A program made the position numbers and the translations under genes. From DASSNR01 sp036278935 (GTDB lineage Bacteria > Gemmatimonadota > Gemmatimonadetes > Gemmatimonadales > Gemmatimonadaceae), in NCBI GenBank assembly GCA_036278935.1, contig DASUKA010000032.1:1-7428 (forward strand): a DNA stretch of 7,428 bases. Reading direction: 5' to 3'. The notes under the pieces are model-generated. The model did not search any database. It was not told the DNA's origin and saw nothing but the letters and a program-made list of their open reading frames with translations. Each line of letters begins with the position of its first letter. The stretch's first letter is position 1. This document shows, piece after piece, positions 5,583 to 7,428 of this stretch.

Positions 5583-7428
5583 TCACTCCTCCCGCAGCGT
5601 CGCCACCGGATCCACACGCACGGCCCGCAACGCCGGAATCGCGCATGCCACGGCCGCCACCACGCCCAGCAACGTCGCGCCCACGATGTACGATGCCGGG
5701 TCAAGCGGACCGACCCCGAACAGTCGGCCCTGCAGCGCCCGGGACATCACATACGTGCCGCCCAGCCCGAGCAGCGTGCCGGTTCCGATGATCGCGGCCG
5801 CGAACCGGACGACCAACCGCGCGATGCGCCAGGCTTCGGCGCCCAGCGCAACGCGGATGGCGAGCTCCCGCCGCCGCCCCGCCACGGCGAAGGCGATAAC
5901 TCCGTAGAGGCCAACGGCCGCAAGAATGGCGGCGAGCGCGGAGAGCAGGACGAGCAACTGACTGAGGGTCTCCTGTTCCCGGTGGGCGCTGGCCGCTGAG
6001 AGGGGTACGGGCTCGTCCACCAGCTCGTTCGGCAACACGCCGTGGATGGCTGTCCGGATGCTCTGCGCCATCTGTGCGTCGAAGCGCCGAGTGCGAAGGA
6101 CGAGGCTGAACGAACCCGTCACCGGACGGAAGGCATACGTCACGAAGACGGCGTCTTTCGGCACACCAGGCGACTGGTTGCCGGAGAGATTCGGAACCAC
6201 GCCGATCACGTGCAGCTCCGGCCGACTGAAGACGCCGGCGGAAGTGTGGCCCGCTCCGTCGAGCGTGCGGCCCACCGCGTTCTCGCTCCCGAACAGCTTC
6301 CGCGCGAGCGATGCGGTGAGCACGACGTTGTAGGGCGGCCCTTCCTTCCAGTCGTGCTCACTGAAGACACGACCGCTTGCCGTCGGGATGTGGAAGATCC
6401 TGAACCACCCCGGTGTCACCGGCACGATGCGGGCATCGACGCGCGCATCATCCGGTGCGCCCGGCGGGCCCACACGCGCCATCACCCGGGCCCCCGGGTG
6501 AGGGTCGAGATCGGGCGGACCCAGGGCCGCTCGCTGAACGCCTGGCACGCGCTCGACGGCCGCCATCACCCGCCGAGCCAGCGCATCGGCCTCCGCTCGA
6601 GTCATGTTCAGGCGGTGCGACTGCCACATGAACGCCACGCCGCGAAAATCGAGGCCCGTGTCCGCGGTGTTGAGGTTGTGCACGGTGCGAACGAGGAGCA
6701 GTGCGCCCACTCCCAGCGTCAGGGTGAGGGCGAGCTGCGCTGCGGCCAGCGTCGAGCGGAACCTCGCGGCCCGACCGGTGTGGTGGAGGCCTGTCTGCCG
6801 CAGCGCGGATGCGAGGTCGAACCGGCCGGCCAGCGCTGCGGGCAGCGTGCCGAACAACAGCGCCGTGACGACGGAGGCCAGGGCCGCGAAGATCGCGATG
6901 CGATGGTCGAGGGGGAGTCCCTGGAAAGCGGGTCCGCGCCCCAGCGTCTGTCCTCGGAAGGCGAACGCGATGAGCCATCCCACGCCCAGGCCCGCGGCGC
7001 TGCCCAGCACTCCAAGGACGAGACTCTGGACAAGATGCTCCCGCGCGATTCGCCCGGGGGATGCGCCCAGCGCCCGCTGCGTCGTGACCATGCGCCGGCG
7101 GGCGACGTTCCGGAAGAGCAGCAGGTTCGCGACGTTGGCGCACGCGATGAGGAGCACCAGGGCGATGACGCCCGCGAGCAGATGCAGTGCGCTCTCGATG
7201 CTCGGGCGCACTTCGGGCGAGACGCCAAGTCCGGGAGTGAGCATGGGTTCAACGTTCGCCAGACGGCGCTCACTCTCAATGCCAAGGCCGGCATGGGCGA
7301 GGCGACGGAGAATCGCGCGCAGTTGGCCGCGCACTGCGTCCAGGCTCACCCCTCGTTTCGGCCGCACGATGAAGAGGCCGTGCGGCGCGCCGCTGCGACC
7401 CCAGATCTTGTCGAAGGAATCCGCACTT
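5583..7428 (-). CDS. ADOP-type FtsX/MacB-like ABC permease, second copy (5' end beyond window)
   Basis: The minus-strand frame is open from the right edge to a TGA at 5583-5585, giving 614 visible residues of a second duplicated permease. The GTG at 7365-7367 is not the start: the frame continues upstream with MacB-core-like sequence (SADSFDKIWGRSGAPHGLF). Aligned by the shared LLIACANVA helix, which falls near residue 95 here and 285 in the neighbouring permease, about 190 N-terminal residues are missing. Visible in order are the end of the first periplasmic core, the first FtsX unit with LLIACANVANLL and TTQRALGASPGRIA, and the junction TM TLAAAQLALTLTLGVGALLL. Then come a second periplasmic core (containing WFRIFHIPTASGRVFSE and GRTLDGAGHTS) and a second FtsX unit with RRRELAIRVALGA, ending in RAVRVDPVATLREE. 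It shares architecture but only moderate sequence with the first permease, so this is not a recent tandem duplication. No ATPase partner is visible and the cargo is unknown. Confidence 0.92.
   Translation of the reverse strand, partial: SADSFDKIWGRSGAPHGLFIVRPKRGVSLDAVRGQLRAILRRLAHAGLGIESERRLANVEPMLTPGLGVSPEVRPSIESALHLLAGVIALVLLIACANVANLLLFRNVARRRMVTTQRALGASPGRIAREHLVQSLVLGVLGSAAGLGVGWLIAFAFRGQTLGRGPAFQGLPLDHRIAIFAALASVVTALLFGTLPAALAGRFDLASALRQTGLHHTGRAARFRSTLAAAQLALTLTLGVGALLLVRTVHNLNTADTGLDFRGVAFMWQSHRLNMTRAEADALARRVMAAVERVPGVQRAALGPPDLDPHPGARVMARVGPPGAPDDARVDARIVPVTPGWFRIFHIPTASGRVFSEHDWKEGPPYNVVLTASLARKLFGSENAVGRTLDGAGHTSAGVFSRPELHVIGVVPNLSGNQSPGVPKDAVFVTYAFRPVTGSFSLVLRTRRFDAQMAQSIRTAIHGVLPNELVDEPVPLSAASAHREQETLSQLLVLLSALAAILAAVGLYGVIAFAVAGRRRELAIRVALGAEAWRIARLVVRFAAAIIGTGTLLGLGGTYVMSRALQGRLFGVGPLDPASYIVGATLLGVVAAVACAIPALRAVRVDPVATLREE

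Noticed and set aside
5440..5646. 68-codon ORF overlapping the end of the second permease and the ureohydrolase leader
   Set aside because: It overlaps the permease 3' end out of frame and shows no motif. Only its last 12 codons, starting at ATG 5478, were kept as a weak leader candidate.
7365..7367. GTG as start codon of the second permease
   Set aside because: The frame stays open to the right edge and encodes MacB-core-like residues, so this is an internal valine of a gene that begins outside the window.

Overview
The window is high-GC and gene-dense, and everything in it looks bacterial. It carries two large permeases of the ADOP type (acidobacterial duplicated orphan permeases; MacB/FtsX-like). 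That family is greatly expanded in Acidobacteriota and Gemmatimonadota, so one of these phyla is the best guess. No rRNA, tRNA, CRISPR array, transposase gene or phage gene is visible.

Layout. Positions 1-613 (minus) hold the first 204 codons of a class I SAM-dependent methyltransferase of the leucine carboxyl methyltransferase (LCM/PPM2-like) type. It starts at GTG and runs off the left edge. Between it and the next gene is a 223-bp gap with a 45-bp near-perfect palindrome (667-711) that resembles a REP-type mobile repeat. Positions 837-3287 (minus) encode a complete 816-residue ADOP permease. A 93-bp divergent intergenic region separates it from 3381-4481 (plus), a 366-residue FAD/NAD(P)H-dependent monooxygenase-like flavoprotein (CzcO/FMO type). 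This gene converges on 4630-5436 (minus), a manganese ureohydrolase (arginase/agmatinase) with sequence features recalling plant arginases. Its 5' region is structured: a 15-bp-arm inverted repeat overlaps a candidate promoter, and a 12-codon mini-ORF ends inside the strong Shine-Dalgarno. Positions 5583-7428 (minus) are a second ADOP permease, with its N-terminus beyond the right edge.

How the genes relate. The minus-strand genes are not tightly packed (gaps of 146 and 223 bp) and the flavoprotein points the other way, so no obvious operon or shared pathway can be read. The permeases are 'orphan': no ATPase (MacB/LolD-like) or membrane-fusion partner is in the window. Most genes are ordinary members of known families. 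The most unusual material is in the gaps, namely the two long palindromes. I found no clear evidence of an undescribed multi-gene system.
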